DNA from: Synaphobranchus kaupii
Taxonomy: Eukaryota > Chordata > Actinopteri > Anguilliformes > Synaphobranchidae
Length of the DNA: 64,000 nt
NCBI GenBank assembly: GCA_029718625.1
Contig: CM056376.1
Span: forward strand, 28,612,424 to 28,676,423
Direction of reading: 5' to 3'
Shown: in pieces, positions 1-62,179 of the stretch
How the letters are laid out: each line of letters starts with the position of its first letter
How positions within the stretch are numbered: position 1 is the first letter of the stretch
Notes under the pieces: generated by a model
The model's database searches: none
Told to the model about the DNA's origin: nothing
The model's input: the letters and a program-made list of their open reading frames with translations, nothing else
Made by a program: the position numbers and the translations under genes

Positions 1-530
1 GTTCCAGTCCAGTTCCGGTGTTTTAGACACCTCCGTTCAAGTCCAGTTCCGGCTTGGAACAAGTTCCGTGCCGTCCCCTGTGTTCCTGAGTGGACCTTCC
101 GGTCCAGTTTCCAGTCCAGTTCCAGTCCAGGTCCGGTGTTTCATACACCTCCGTTCAAGTCCAGTTCCGGCTTGGAACAAGTTCCGTGCCGTTCCCGTTT
201 CCTGAGTGGACCTCCCGGTCCAGTTTCCAGTCCAGTTCCCAGTCCAGTTCCAGTCCAGTTCCGGTGTTTTATACACCTCCGTTCAAGTCCAGTTCCGGCT
301 TGGAACAAGTTCCGTGCCGCTCCCGTTTCCTGAGTGGACCTTCCGGTCCAGTTTCCAGTCCAGTTCCGATCCAGGTTCCAGTCCAGTTCCAGTCCAGTTC
401 CGGTGTTTTAGACACCTCCGTTCAAGTCCAGTTCCGGCTTGGAACAGTTCCGTGTTTCTTCAAGTCCAGCTCCGGCTTGGAGCAGTCCTCAGTTGGACGC
501 TATCCTGTGTTAACTAACTAACCTGTTTTG
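1..530. repeat. Complex minisatellite, units about 117-139 bp, about 4 copies
   Basis: Recurring blocks of CACCTCCGTTCAAGTCCAG with CTTGGAACAAGTTCCGTGCC, internally built from GTCCAGTTCCA sub-repeats. It runs off the left edge and produces spurious open frames on both strands. Confidence 0.85.
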
Positions 531-638
531 CTCCCGTGTACAGCTTTGGGACCACCCCAACGCTTAATAAAGTTCCACTTTCTGTAATCTGTCTCCTGGT
601 CGTTGCACTTGGGTTCGTCCCGTATCAGGATCGTAACA
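531..638 (+). mobile_element. Probable LTR 3' end (Ty3/Gypsy-like), possible solo LTR with the upstream array
   Basis: An AATAAA at about 568 is followed by CTGTCTCCTGGTCGTTGCAC and a terminus GATCGTAACA. This layout (poly-A signal, short U5-like stretch, CA end) is usual for fish LTRs. The partner LTR and internal genes are not in the window. Confidence 0.45.
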
Positions 639-793
639 GAATAAATCATTTAAAAGCATTATTTCTTTGTGTCCTTTGTTAAATTAGACAACCTTTAACA
701 GTAAAAAGCATTGGAATAAGGATCAAATATCCATGTGTCCAAATATGTCTAAAAATACTTATCTGGTGGTGTAATTACTTTTTCACATGACTG
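639..793. mobile_element. Tc1/mariner-type terminal inverted repeat, single end
   Basis: Read on the minus strand it starts CAGTCATGTGAAAAAGTAAT next to a TA, a terminus shared by a common fish Tc1-like family. No matching second end is visible; the other side abuts the LTR-like sequence. Confidence 0.55.
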
Positions 794-796
794 TAT

Positions 797-1700
797 CTAA
801 AACTTCACATTAAAACAATTAAAAAGTAACTTCAAGGACTTCAAGCAAGAACAAGTCTCTTTGGAATAACTGCTTGAGAATTTTGGAAACGGAAATCGAT
901 GGACTATAATTAGTCTCTTTTGCCGTTTCCTGAAAACTGATAACATAATCAAAGAGAGGATGACGAGAGAGGTAATAACCCCATCCAATGTTCTATTCTT
1001 TTTGTGGTGCTTTTGAACACTTCGGTCTCTTCCCCACAGAAAAATGTCAGTTAATTTCACTCGCCTGGGCCACACAGATTTATCTTTTACATCATGGAAT
1101 TTATATCTTTCAAAACCACGGTTGATGCTTTCAAAATGGAATACATTCTCTTTTGACACTGTATGTTTTTACACTTATATGGAATTTGTAAATAATATTC
1201 CATTTGAAAAAGTAAATATACAAAATGTACATTAAAATAACAAAATAAGTGATCTGTCAATGGTTTTGAGATAAATGTGACTGTCATTAAAAAGGGGCGT
1301 ATACACACAAGAATACGCCTATAAAGAATGGTGATGTAAGAATCTGCAATCCTACATAACTCACATAATATAATAACCAACATTCCTGGAAGGCTTACAA
1401 TACAAAAGTCTCTTTTGTCAGAATTGTATCTATATACCAAACCGAATGCCTCAATTTGCTATTCTTCATACGATTACTTTACATAATTAACCAAACACTA
1501 CCTGAAAAAATACGTCACAAAATAGCACTTTAAGTTGTCAAATTCTCCGATTTCTGCCAAGTTACAGTGTTGTCTGATACAATGTACTGAAGCTACAATG
1601 TATTTCAGTTTGGTACTGCAAATGGGGATTACAGAGCCATACAGCCTACTGGTAAGCATTAACTGGGCGATTTCCGAATAAAGTTTTAAAATGAATTATT
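797..1700. other. rilpl1: AT-rich sequence left of rilpl1 exon 1, unassigned
   Basis: Presumed intron 1 of rilpl1. A 120-codon frame on the minus strand (797-1159) matches nothing I recognise. No conserved exon of rilpl1 was found here. Confidence 0.4.
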
Positions 1701-1715
1701 TTAAGTATAGTGAAC

Positions 1716-2003
1716 CTTTTGGTGTTTCTTTTCTTTTTCCAATCGGTCCATCCGTTCCATGCGCAGCCTTTCCAACTCCAGACGCAGTTCCTCGGTCTCC
1801 GGGCTAATGCTATTCCGGCTGACGAGGACCTCCAGGATCTCCAGAACCCGGACCACTTTTGGCATCAGCCGTGACAGCGCTTCACACCCATACTGATCGA
1901 TAATTCGCTCGAACTCCTGCCCCACGACTGCCGCGATATCGTACACGTCCATGACCGTCAGGTCCGCAGCATTTTTCTCCAGCGCTGATCCGAAATCTTC
2001 CAT
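1716..2003 (-). CDS. rilpl1: rilpl1 first coding exon (RILP-like protein 1, partial gene)
   Basis: RILPL1 is a Rab-binding (phospho-Rab8/10, LRRK2-linked) regulator of primary-cilium membrane transport (family knowledge). The 96 codons seen start MEDFGSALEKNAADLTVMDV and contain YDIAAVVGQEFERIIDQYGC, LMPKVVRVLEILEVLVSR and LRLELERLRMERMDRLEKE. This is the RH1 domain and start of the coiled coil, much closer to human RILPL1 than to RILPL2 or RILP. The Met chosen aligns with the family start; the frame stays open upstream to an ATG at 2084-2082. The exon ends AAACACCAAAAG before GTTCAC, an unusually weak donor, at the position where the human protein continues ELELVEDVW. Remaining exons are presumably left of the window. 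It lies tail-to-head with hip1r on the same strand, about 4.6 kb away. Confidence 0.92.
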
Positions 2004-2179
2004 GGCTGCAAGTTCCTTCTCTCGACAATGCAGTTCCTGTTCTCCTGCCGTTACTGCCTTCGCCACAACAAAGTTGCGGACCACTGTTTACACGTCTTTC
2101 CAGAGCCGTTTTTCCCCAGCGTATTAGAGTAACTCGTTTACCGCGTAACACTGCAATATCTTAGGCCCTTGTCCATTCT

Positions 2180-2800
2180 GTCGCCGAGAAACACAGGACT
2201 AAAAAAAAGAAATGGGGTACAACAGTTCCGCTGTATCTGTGCCATGGCAATCTAAAATCTGCTGGTGTTCACTCTGGATACATGGCAGTCAATACGTAAG
2301 CTGCAGTCAAAGCACTGCGCATGTCAGGACTTCCGAGACACAGCTTCTTTGGAACTTCAAGTATAAAAATAGAATGTTTAACTCTATATATTTAAAAATA
2401 TACTCTTCAAAAAAAGAAACTATAAAGATCAAAATATTGAGTTTGTTCCCATGTGCGTGATATGTACAAGTAGTCTCTTCTCTATTAATGTGTTTTCTAT
2501 AAAATGTAACTTTTTTATTGTTGAAGAGTTTATATCACAATATCATCCTGGTAGGCCATCAGTAAATTGCAGTTTCAACTATGTGGGTCAAAGAGTTATC
2601 CAAGTTGTTTTGCCGTATGGTTGGTCAAGCAAATATTTTTTACTCCATAATAAATAAAACTATATTTTCGTTTGCTAGAAAGGATCTTGTGTTGTACATT
2701 AAAACCTTTCCCGACCCATAAAATAACCCCATCAAAGTTATATTTATTAAATGATAATGCAACCACAAGTAAAAAAAACGTCCATCAGTGCCGGACCTCA
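2180..2800. other. rilpl1 upstream sequence, unassigned
   Basis: AT-rich, no recognisable coding or RNA gene. The rilpl1 promoter probably lies in the first few hundred bases, but no distinctive element is visible. Confidence 0.3.
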
Positions 2801-2804
2801 CTAA

Positions 2805-2975
2805 TCATCTTCTAGTTGACGAAGCAAATCCCCGCAGCAATGTTCCAACATACGTATGATAGAAAGCCTTCCCAGGAGTGGAGGATGTTAGAGCAGCAAA
2901 GGGGGGGCCTACTCCACATTAAAGCCCATGAGATGTTGGATGAGCAGGTGTCCATATACTTTTGGCCATGTAGTG
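2805..2975. mobile_element. Non-autonomous DNA transposon fragment
   Basis: Ends TCCATATACTTTTGGCCATG followed by TAGTGTA, a terminus common in fish Tc1/mariner-like short elements. The left end is not clear. Confidence 0.5.
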
Positions 2976-3566
2976 TATGACTGCCTGTTTTGGTGGCAGT
3001 GCCCAATTGCAGAAAAACATTTATTATAACGCTTCAGTTTATAAGCCAGTTTACAACGCTTTTCACATCTTTATAGTGGCCAACCGTTCCCATATGCCGT
3101 CACATTATCAAAATGAACAAAGCAACATTATTGTTCTTAAACATTTATTGGTCATCTGACATTTACACTTATTACAGGATACCACAGTAATCTTTACTAA
3201 AATATATTAATAGATCTGAGAGTATAAAGACATGTTTAACAAAGAGGAAGAGGGAGTTGGGAGAGAAACACAGCACTTCGTAAAACCCCTTTTTTAAGAA
3301 AGCACCCGAGGTGTCCAAAGAGTTCCACACAACAGCGTCGTCAGAAAACATGTAGGCTACTTCACCCGCCGTCCATTTTACACCCTGTGTCCGTGTGTCT
3401 GTCTGCGCCAACAGCAGTGCACTCAGCAGTTCTTACTTTAAACTGAAAGGTAAAAACGTGGTAAATACACATCCTGACTTTGAAGGAGTCACTTTGACAC
3501 AGAGATGCTAAATAATTAAAAGCCGATGACTGCCTACCAAGCCATCAAGCTGCATACATGCAGCTG

Positions 3567-3570
<4 letters not shown>

Positions 3571-3603
<33 letters not shown>

Positions 3604-3606
3604 GTA
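3571..3606. repeat. (TG)n microsatellite
   Basis: About 17 TG dinucleotides in the hip1r-rilpl1 intergenic interval. Confidence 0.9.
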
Positions 3607-5089
3607 CCAGACCTAGGTAAAATAATTCTTTGAAATACTTCTTAACTCTTTATAAATCGGTAAAATTCCTGTAGAGCTTTTATAATTAAAAAATCTTATC
3701 TTCATAACAATTCCGAAAAAAAGAATTAATTCACGTGAATTGTATGTTTTGTCTGGTAACATGTTTAATTAAAAAATTTCCCAGGGATCTACCACAGTGC
3801 TTTATCAGAATCTAAAGAGTTAAAATTTCTAAATATGTATTTGGCCCAGTTTGGTAAACGTGCGTGAGAGAGATGTGCAGTTCAAAATATATCAAAAAAG
3901 AACTCATGGGCTGAAGGGTGGTGGCTTTTTAAAGTGGTGTGCCATTAGGATCTTCTTATTGATACAGCAGACAATAACTGTAATTACTAAAATTAGTACT
4001 TTCTATTCTATAAAAAAAAGAAACATGTAGAATGAGACATTTTGGGTGGGGGGTGTTCTTGAAAATAACCAGGTAGCATGTGAGTAGACTTGTACAAAAA
4101 AAGGTCAGAAAACAAACAGTTGTGTGTCCTAGGTGCAATTATGTGATACTATAAAAAGGCGGTAATTAAGTCATTTAGACCACAGAGTTGCACCACTATC
4201 CACCTGCATTCAGTTGGAAAAAGGAGCAAACTCAACACTTCTTTATCTTTATATTGCATTGTGGGCTCTGGGAGTTGGTCGCTATAGTGACGCAACAGTG
4301 AGTATAGCGTAGCATAAATCCCAATCCATTCAAACAGGGACGTGATATTTGGACACGTGCTTCGCAACTTGGAACTGTGCTTGTGTGTAGGCGCCCAAAA
4401 CCAGGGCAAGAAACATTTTAAGACAACCATCACCATCGTCTGATATCCGTGCTGCTGTCCGTATTCCAGTGTTGACAAAGACAGAACTGAATGAAACATC
4501 TTCACTCGTAGTATTGCATCCCAAAAACAGTTAAAAACGTAGCCTTGTTTTAAAATTTAAACCCTTAGGGAACAGGGACGCAGAGTCATTTAACGGTACG
4601 TCTGTTTAAAAGAAAAAGAAAAAGTGACACGCTTGAGTTCCAGTTAGCATTCTATGTTCTAGTTTACACCTGGCCAGCTGTATGGTCTTCTCAGGATAAG
4701 ATGAGTGTGTGTTGGTGACAGAGAGAGACCGTGGCTCAGTTTTGGAAATGAAAGGAAGGAAAAGAAGGAGACTGTACATTGTCTGCTTCCTTTAACACAC
4801 AGGCTCCTGTCTCTGTGTGAGAGAAGCCGTCATGGTGACCAGTGTGGCAAGGGATGGTGGGCGGAGCCAGAGCGGGGACGTCCATCAGCCAATCAGTGCC
4901 GCCTGCCTGCAGGTGCCTTTTACCTGAACTGCAGTTAGGTAAGGGATGGAGGGATGGAGAGAGGGATGGAGAGATAAAAGTGTGTCATTTTCATAATACA
5001 GGTGGCTACTAGGTAAACCATAAGGGTCTTCACTACAGTACCATAGTGCCTGACTTGCAAACCATGGTGTAATAATAAGTGGCAGCTAA
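3607..5089. other. hip1r-rilpl1 intergenic sequence
   Basis: AT-rich unassigned sequence; open frames here (for example 4149-4505) show no family signature. I searched for a further hip1r terminal exon ending in LVNY-stop and found none. Confidence 0.35.
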
Positions 5090-6487
5090 TGTGCTTCTGA
5101 GAAGAGCATATGCTTGTTTGCACAATGCTTCTGAGGAGAGCATATGCTTGTTTGCACAATGCTTCTGAGGAGAGCATATGCATGTCTGCACGATGCTTCT
5201 GAGGAGAGCATATGCTTGTTTGCACGATGCTTCTGAGGAGAGCATATGCTTGTTTGCACGATGCTTCTGAGGAGAGCATATGCATGTCTGCACGATGCTT
5301 CTGAGGAGAGCATATGCATGTCTGCACGATGCTTCTGAGGAGAGCATATGCTTGTCTGCACGATGCTTCTGAGGAGAGCATATGCATGTCTGCACGATGC
5401 TTCTGAGGAGAGCATATGCATGTCTGCACGATGCTTCTGAGGAGAGCATATGCATGTCTGCACGATGCTTCTGAGGAGAGCATATGCTTGTCTGCAAGAT
5501 GCTTCTGAGGAGAGCATATGCATGTCTGCACGATGCTTCTGAGGAGAGCATATGCATGTCTGCACGATGCTTCTGAGGAGAGCATATGCATGTCTGCACG
5601 ATGCTTCTGAGGAGAGCATATGCATGTCTGCACGATGCTTCTGAGGAGAGCATATGCTTGTCTGCACAATGCTTCTGAGGAGAGCAGATGCATGTCTGCA
5701 CGATGCTTCTGAGGAGAGCATATGCTTGTCTGCAAGATGCTTCTGAGGAGAGCATATGCATGTCTGCACGATGCTTCTGAGGAGAGCATATGCATGTCTG
5801 CACGATGCTTCTGAGGAGAGCATATGCATGTCTGCACGATGCTTCTGAGGAGAGCATATGCATGTCTGCACGATGCTTCTGAGCAGAGCATATGCTTGTC
5901 TGCACAATGCTTCTGAGGAGAGCAGATGCATGTCTGCACGATGCTTCTGAGGAGAGCATATGCTTGTCTGCACAATGCTTCTGAGGAGAGCATATGCATG
6001 TCTGCACGATGCTTCTGAGGAGAGCAGATGCTTGTCTGCACAATGCTTCTGAGGAGAGCATATGCATGTCTGCACGATGCTTCTGAGGAGAGCATATGCA
6101 TGTCTGCACGATGCTTCTGAGGAGAGCATATGCATGTCTGCACGATGCTTCTGAGGAGAGCATATGCATGTCTGCACGATGCTTCTGAGGAGAGCATATG
6201 CATGTCTGCACGATGCTTCTGAGGAGAGCATATGCATGTCTGCACGATGCTTCTGAGGAGAGCATATGCATGTCTGCACAATGCTTCTGAGGAGAGCAGA
6301 TGCATGTCTGCACGATGCTTCTGAGGAGAGCATATGCTTGTCTGCACAATGCTTCTGAGGAGAGCATATGCATGTCTGCACGATGCTTCTGAGGAGAGCA
6401 GATGCTTGTCTGCACAATGCTTCTGAGGAGAGCAGATGCTTGTCTGCACAATGCTTCTGAGGAGAGCATATGCATGTCTGCACGATC
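5090..6487. repeat. 34-bp minisatellite, about 41 copies
   Basis: Unit ATGCTTCTGAGGAGAGCATA then TGCATGTCTGCACG, with two main variants at one position (TGCATG or TGCTTG). The unit contains CATATG and ATGCAT palindromes. It lies 80 bp beyond the hip1r stop, so probably in the 3' UTR or just downstream. Since 34 is not a multiple of 3 and the minus strand of the unit has no stop in any frame, three very long spurious frames appear. Confidence 0.97.
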
Positions 6488-6568
6488 GAGGATTGATGGC
6501 AGAGGTTGCAGCAATGAGCACTGATTGGGCATTTCCAAATTTTGTATCAAACAAAAAAAACATATAAT

Positions 6569-57297
<50,729 letters not shown>

Positions 57298-57620
57298 CCT
57301 CCAGTTTGTGCAGCTCCGGTGAAATCGTCGATGTGCTTGTTGATATGATTTTTTAAAAACAAAACAGTTATCCTCCCGTTTTAAAAAAGCAAGAAACGCA
57401 GTCTCGCAGCCGGTGATGCCGTTTGGTTTGGAGCAGCTCGCGCCGCCCGGGCCGGGTCGTTCTTGCCTGGACCAGCTTGCTCGGAAAAGCGCTACATTCA
57501 GAAAGCGAGTGGCATTGGCTGAGCGAAGCTAAATGAATGCAGCATGATGGTAGAAGGGAAGAAAGCGTACTGTGTGCGTGTTTGCCCTGCTGTAGCTGAG
57601 GGGAAAACGGAAGGAGGTAA
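57298..57620 (-). promoter_or_regulatory. hip1r: hip1r 5' UTR / CpG-rich promoter region (inferred)
   Basis: The 200-300 bp upstream of the hip1r ATG are locally GC- and CpG-rich around 57420-57500, in an otherwise AT-rich region. This is typical of a vertebrate TATA-less promoter or first exon. The transcription start is not determinable from sequence alone. Confidence 0.45.
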
Positions 57621-57905
57621 GAAAACGAGAGCGAGCTTTTTTTTTATTTATTTAAATTTTTTACACCGGTGTTGAATGACTGTAAACGCAAGCCAGGCTT
57701 TCAAAACACAAATTGGGCTATTGCTTTAATGCTTTCTGAACCAAATAAACGAGATTTTCATATTTAGCTATCTTTACACCTTTTACAGAAAATAAATGTG
57801 TAGCCTATACTGTGTAAATATGTAGACTACATGTACATGTTCACACACATACCCCGAAACGTATACACTTAAATTCACCTTGTATGAAAATTATACGACT
57901 ATATA

Positions 57906-58647
57906 CAGTTGAAATCGGAAGTTTACATACACTTAGGTTGAAGTCATTCAAACTCATTTTTAACCACTCCACAGATTTCATGTTAGCAAACTATAGTGCT
58001 GCCAGATATGCAGTAGATATGGATGGATCACTTTAAGGGTTGTTTCTCCTGACAAATTTTCCTATTGAACTCTATGGGAAAATAAGTCAGGAGAAGAAAC
58101 CCTCCAAGTTATCCATCCATATCTACTGTAGAGAGTGATGATTTAAGGCTTGTTTGATACGTCAGACCCTTGAAGACTTCGAGCCATTTACGCAACCATG
58201 TGTTTCCATACTGTCCCAGTGTAATTTACAGCTAAATCTAGTCCCACCCCCCCACTTCCCACAGAGATCCATTCAAATGCAGAGATGTTATAGTATCGCT
58301 TGTCAGAGTACCATAAAATAAGATATCAAGTCTTTTGATGTTGTTTGGTCACAAACATCAGGAAGTCATGGCATGCAAAGGATATGCGACCAAATATTCA
58401 AAATTTAAAGACACAGTCAACGTAGCGTATGTAAACTTCTGACCCACTGGAATTGTGATATAGTGAATTAAAAGTGAAATAAATAGTCTGTAAACAATTG
58501 TTGGAAAAATTACTTGTGTCATGCACAAAGTAGATGTCCTAACTGACTTGCTAACACTATAATTTACTAACATTAAATCTGTGGAGTGGTTAAAAATGAG
58601 TTTTAATGACTTCAACCTAAGTGTATGTAAACTTCCGACTTCAACTG
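57906..58647. mobile_element. Palindromic MITE with shared core, Sleeping Beauty-type ends, internally deleted
   Basis: TA-flanked; CAGTTGAAATCGGAAGTTTA at left, inverse at right. The left TIR stops after about 95 bp and joins directly to the middle of the shared core (GCCAGATATGCAGTAGATAT at about 58000). The right half of the core and the complete right TIR remain. Confidence 0.9.
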
Positions 58648-59549
58648 TATATAATTTTCTTGATAAATTATGCCTCAGATACATCTCTGAAAATATGGAA
58701 CATAACATGCATTTTCTAAACATGCATTGTTAATATCTGTATATCTATATACTGTCAATACCTGTACACAGCATGTGCCTGTCTATGTAGACAATTAAAG
58801 ACTGTAAAGAAATACATGACTTCTCTCAGCCCAGCTGTATACATGCTTAGCAGAAAACTACCACTGAAAACATTGGCAGGAAAAAGAAATCAGTCAGCTT
58901 AATATACAGCCAATATAAGCTTGATCCAATCTGATTCAACAACTGTTTCTAATTTCTACTGTTGCTACATTTGGAATTCAACATGTAAATGTTTTCAAGG
59001 AAGAGAGTGAAATGTGTTTTCATTGTCATTTGGACTGATTGTGTTTTGGCAATGCCATCGTGTGCTTGAATTAGACTTCAATGAAGCTCCAGGAAACTGC
59101 AAGTGCAACAAAGCACCATTCATCCGGAGTTTAACATCTCAACAGGGATATTCAATAGCTTCTACATTCTAGTGGGCTGTATTGCTGCACCAGTTTCTGA
59201 CCAACAGAGACTAATTCTGAATGTCACTCCAAGGATATGCTCCAAGGAGCAAATGGTAGACCAGGACAGAACAGCTAATGTTAAAACAACAAATATCTGC
59301 AGTTTCTTTCTTTCACAAGGTACTGTACATGATGTCTTGAAAAAGACTAATGACTTCACGCTTCACTATGAGATGAGATCATTTCCTTGGGTATTTCGGA
59401 ATACCACAACTGTAGTTCATTCAGTAGTACAATAAGCACAACCACAACTGTAGTTCATTCAGTAGTACAATAAGCACAATGTGAACATGAGACATTTATT
59501 TTACATAGCATGCATAGCTATTTCTGATATAATGTGGCTTCAGAAGGTA

Positions 59550-60697
59550 CAGTTGAAGTCGGAAATTTACATACACTTAGGTTGAAGTCATTAAAACTAA
59601 TTTGTAACCACTCCACAGTTGTCATGTTAGCAAACTATAGTGTTGGCAAGTCAGTTAGGACATCTACTTTGTGCATGACACAAGTAATTTTTCCAACAAT
59701 TGTTTACAGACAGATTAATTCACTTTTAATTCACTATATCACAATTCCAGTGGGTCAGACGTTTACATACACTAAGTTGACTGTGCCTTTAAATTTTTAA
59801 TATTTGGTCGCATATCCTTTGCATGCCATGACTTCCTGATGTCTGTGGCCCAACAACATCAAAAGACTCTTGATATCTTATTTTCTGGTACTCTTATAAG
59901 TGATACTGTAACGTCTCTGCATTTGAATGGATCTCTATGGGAATTTGGGGGTGGGACTAGATTTAGCTGTTATCATTCGTAAAATGTCTAAGTCATCAAG
60001 GGTCTGAGGTATCAAACAAGCCTCAAACCATCACTCTGCTGCCAGATATGCAGTAGATATGGATGGATCACTTTAAGGGTTGTTTCTCCTGACAAATCTT
60101 CCTATTAAACTCTATGGAAAAATAAGTCAGGAGAAAAAACCCTTCAAGTTATCCATCCATATCTACTGTATTTCTGGCAGCAGAGTGATGATTTAAGGCT
60201 TGTTTAATACGTCAGACCCTTGATGATTTACAGCCATTTAGCCAACCATGTGTTTCCGTACTGTTCCAGTGTAATTTACAGCTAAATCTAGTCCTACCCC
60301 CCAATTCCCATAGAGATCCATTCAAATGCAGAGACATTATAATATCGCTTGTAAGAGTAACAGAAAATAAGATAGCAAGAGTCTTTTGATGTTGTTGGGT
60401 CACAGACATCAGGAAGTCATGGCATGCAAAGGATATGCGACCAAATATTAAAAATTTAAAGGCACAGTCAACTTAGTGTATGTAAACTTCTGACCCACTG
60501 GAATTGTGATATAGTGAATTAAAAGTGAAATAATCTGTCTGTAAACAATTGTTGGAAAAATGACTTGTGTCATGCACAAAGTAGATGTCCTAACTGACTT
60601 GCCAACACTATAGTTTGCTAACATGAAATCTTTTAATGGTTAAAAATGAGTTTTAATGACTTCAACCTAAGTGTATGTAAACTTCTGATTTCAACTG
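59550..60697. mobile_element. Palindromic MITE with shared core, Sleeping Beauty-type ends, near complete
   Basis: TA-flanked; CAGTTGAAGTCGGAAATTTA at left, inverse right. Each TIR of about 245 bp has the inner direct-repeat-like CAGTGGGTCAGACGTTTACA/TACACTAAGTTGACTGTGCC as in IR/DR-type Tc1 elements. The core 59800-60447 starts TATTTGGTCGCATATCC. No transposase. Confidence 0.93.
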
Positions 60698-60699
60698 TA

Positions 60700-61330
60700 A
60701 GTAATCCCTCTAAATATGAAAAGCACAATTAAGAAAAAATAACAGTTTGTTAAAATTCTGGGATTGCAATTATGGTTGAAATGAAAACCACCATACACAG
60801 AGTGGCCCCTCGACTGAACTTCAGAACCACTAAGGTAAAAAAAAGTTTTTTTAAAGAAAATCTGTCAACCAAAAAATAAAAAGCAATGAGCAGATTTTTG
60901 TCAGTGTGAAAATCCATTTAAAAGAGTACCACATCAATAACTGAATAGAAGAACGTGCATTTGTGGACACCCCAATCTTGTTTTAGGTTAATAGTATTAA
61001 ATCAGTGGATCTCAATATTAAAGCATGAAGAAATTTGGATTAAAACTAAAATGTTGCATATCTGCGGGATTATGTGAGAAAGGATGTGGTGTGGGTTTTT
61101 TTCCACAGTAGATCCAAGGCCTATTGTGAAATGAAATCTCAGGGATATCTGAAGTTCTGAAAATTCAGTAGTGACCTGTATCTTGTGAAAAATTGAATGA
61201 TAAATCTGTCTGATGAAAAGCAGATTATTGAGGGAAGCTCTATCATAAAGAGTTTACAGAGATTACAGGATATCAGATTGATCCAAGGAAGCAAACACAA
61301 GATTTAATTTTTACAGGGTGAGGAGGGATA
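60700..61330. other. Unassigned intergenic sequence right of hip1r
   Basis: AT-rich; no coding signal. Confidence 0.3.
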
Positions 61331-61334
61331 CACA

Positions 61335-61482
61335 CAATCATCCACTGTGACACACAAACACACACACACATGCATGCATACACATGCATGCATGCACATA
61401 CACACACACACAGGCATGCACACACGTGTGCGCGCGCACACACACACACACACACAGGCATGCACGCATGCACACACGTGTG

Positions 61483-61530
<48 letters not shown>

Positions 61531-61552
61531 CACACACACACACACTCACACA
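61335..61552. repeat. (CA)n/(CATG) microsatellite with internal duplication
   Basis: CA tracts interrupted by GCATGCA and GTGTGCGCGCGC blocks, the latter present twice. Confidence 0.93.
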
Positions 61553-61884
61553 CTGTATCAGGATACCAAAATTTAACTCAAACACCCAACATGCTGAAAT
61601 TTGACCTTGAGGAACAGAGTGATAAACACATTTTTTTTGAGGGTGTGACATGAAGAAATTTATCAGTGTGGGTTTTTTTCTGTGTTTAATGGACTCTCGG
61701 CTAATCCACGGTCTATGGTAGTGCAGTTAAATCCCTTTGGCATTGGGCCTGGTACCCCAGCAGGCCTGCAGATGCCCTGAGAGACAGTGGCCTGAGGTTG
61801 GAGTAGTCTGGGAGACAGGCCTGTGTCACCTTAGCCGTCAGCATTGCTAAGTACCTACTGGGTCTGGTAATGCGTTAACATTGC

Positions 61885-62178
61885 TAGGGGCCACATGTAT
61901 AACCAGTGCTGAGCAGAAAAATGCCCTCAGAAAGCCGCATAAGTGAGTTTCCACACAAAAATTCAGATGTATAATATAACACGTGCTGTGAGAATCTGCA
62001 TACCTCTGCACACGATGGACACCATACGTACGCAATGTTTGGAGTCCGTGTGATATGGCGACACCGTGACAGAAAGGCAGAGGTAGAAAAATACTTTTTT
62101 TAAGCAGATTTCCAACTTACACCCTGAGTGTTCTTTTATGCATTCTTTTACTCACAGTTTTATATATGTGGCCCTAGG
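61885..62178. mobile_element. MITE of about 290 bp with GGGGCCACAT termini
   Basis: TAGGGGCCACATGTATAA at left, TTATATATGTGGCCCTA at right. It is inserted in a small tandem repeat (GCATTGCTAAGTACCTACTG / GCATTGCTAATTTCTTACTG on either side). Confidence 0.72.
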
Positions 62179-62179
62179 T

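Noticed and set aside
797..1159. 120-codon minus frame as a rilpl1 or other exon
   Set aside because: No similarity to RILPL1 or another family I know; next to a Tc1 terminus and AT-rich sequence.
4640..4700. Candidate last hip1r exon (minus frame ending YSWPGVN-stop)
   Set aside because: Only a vague resemblance to the family LVNY end and no supporting acceptor.
5090..6487. CRISPR-like direct repeat array (also 16394-17012, 23998-24865, 31169-32410)
   Set aside because: No unique spacers between repeats and a vertebrate genomic context; these are minisatellites.
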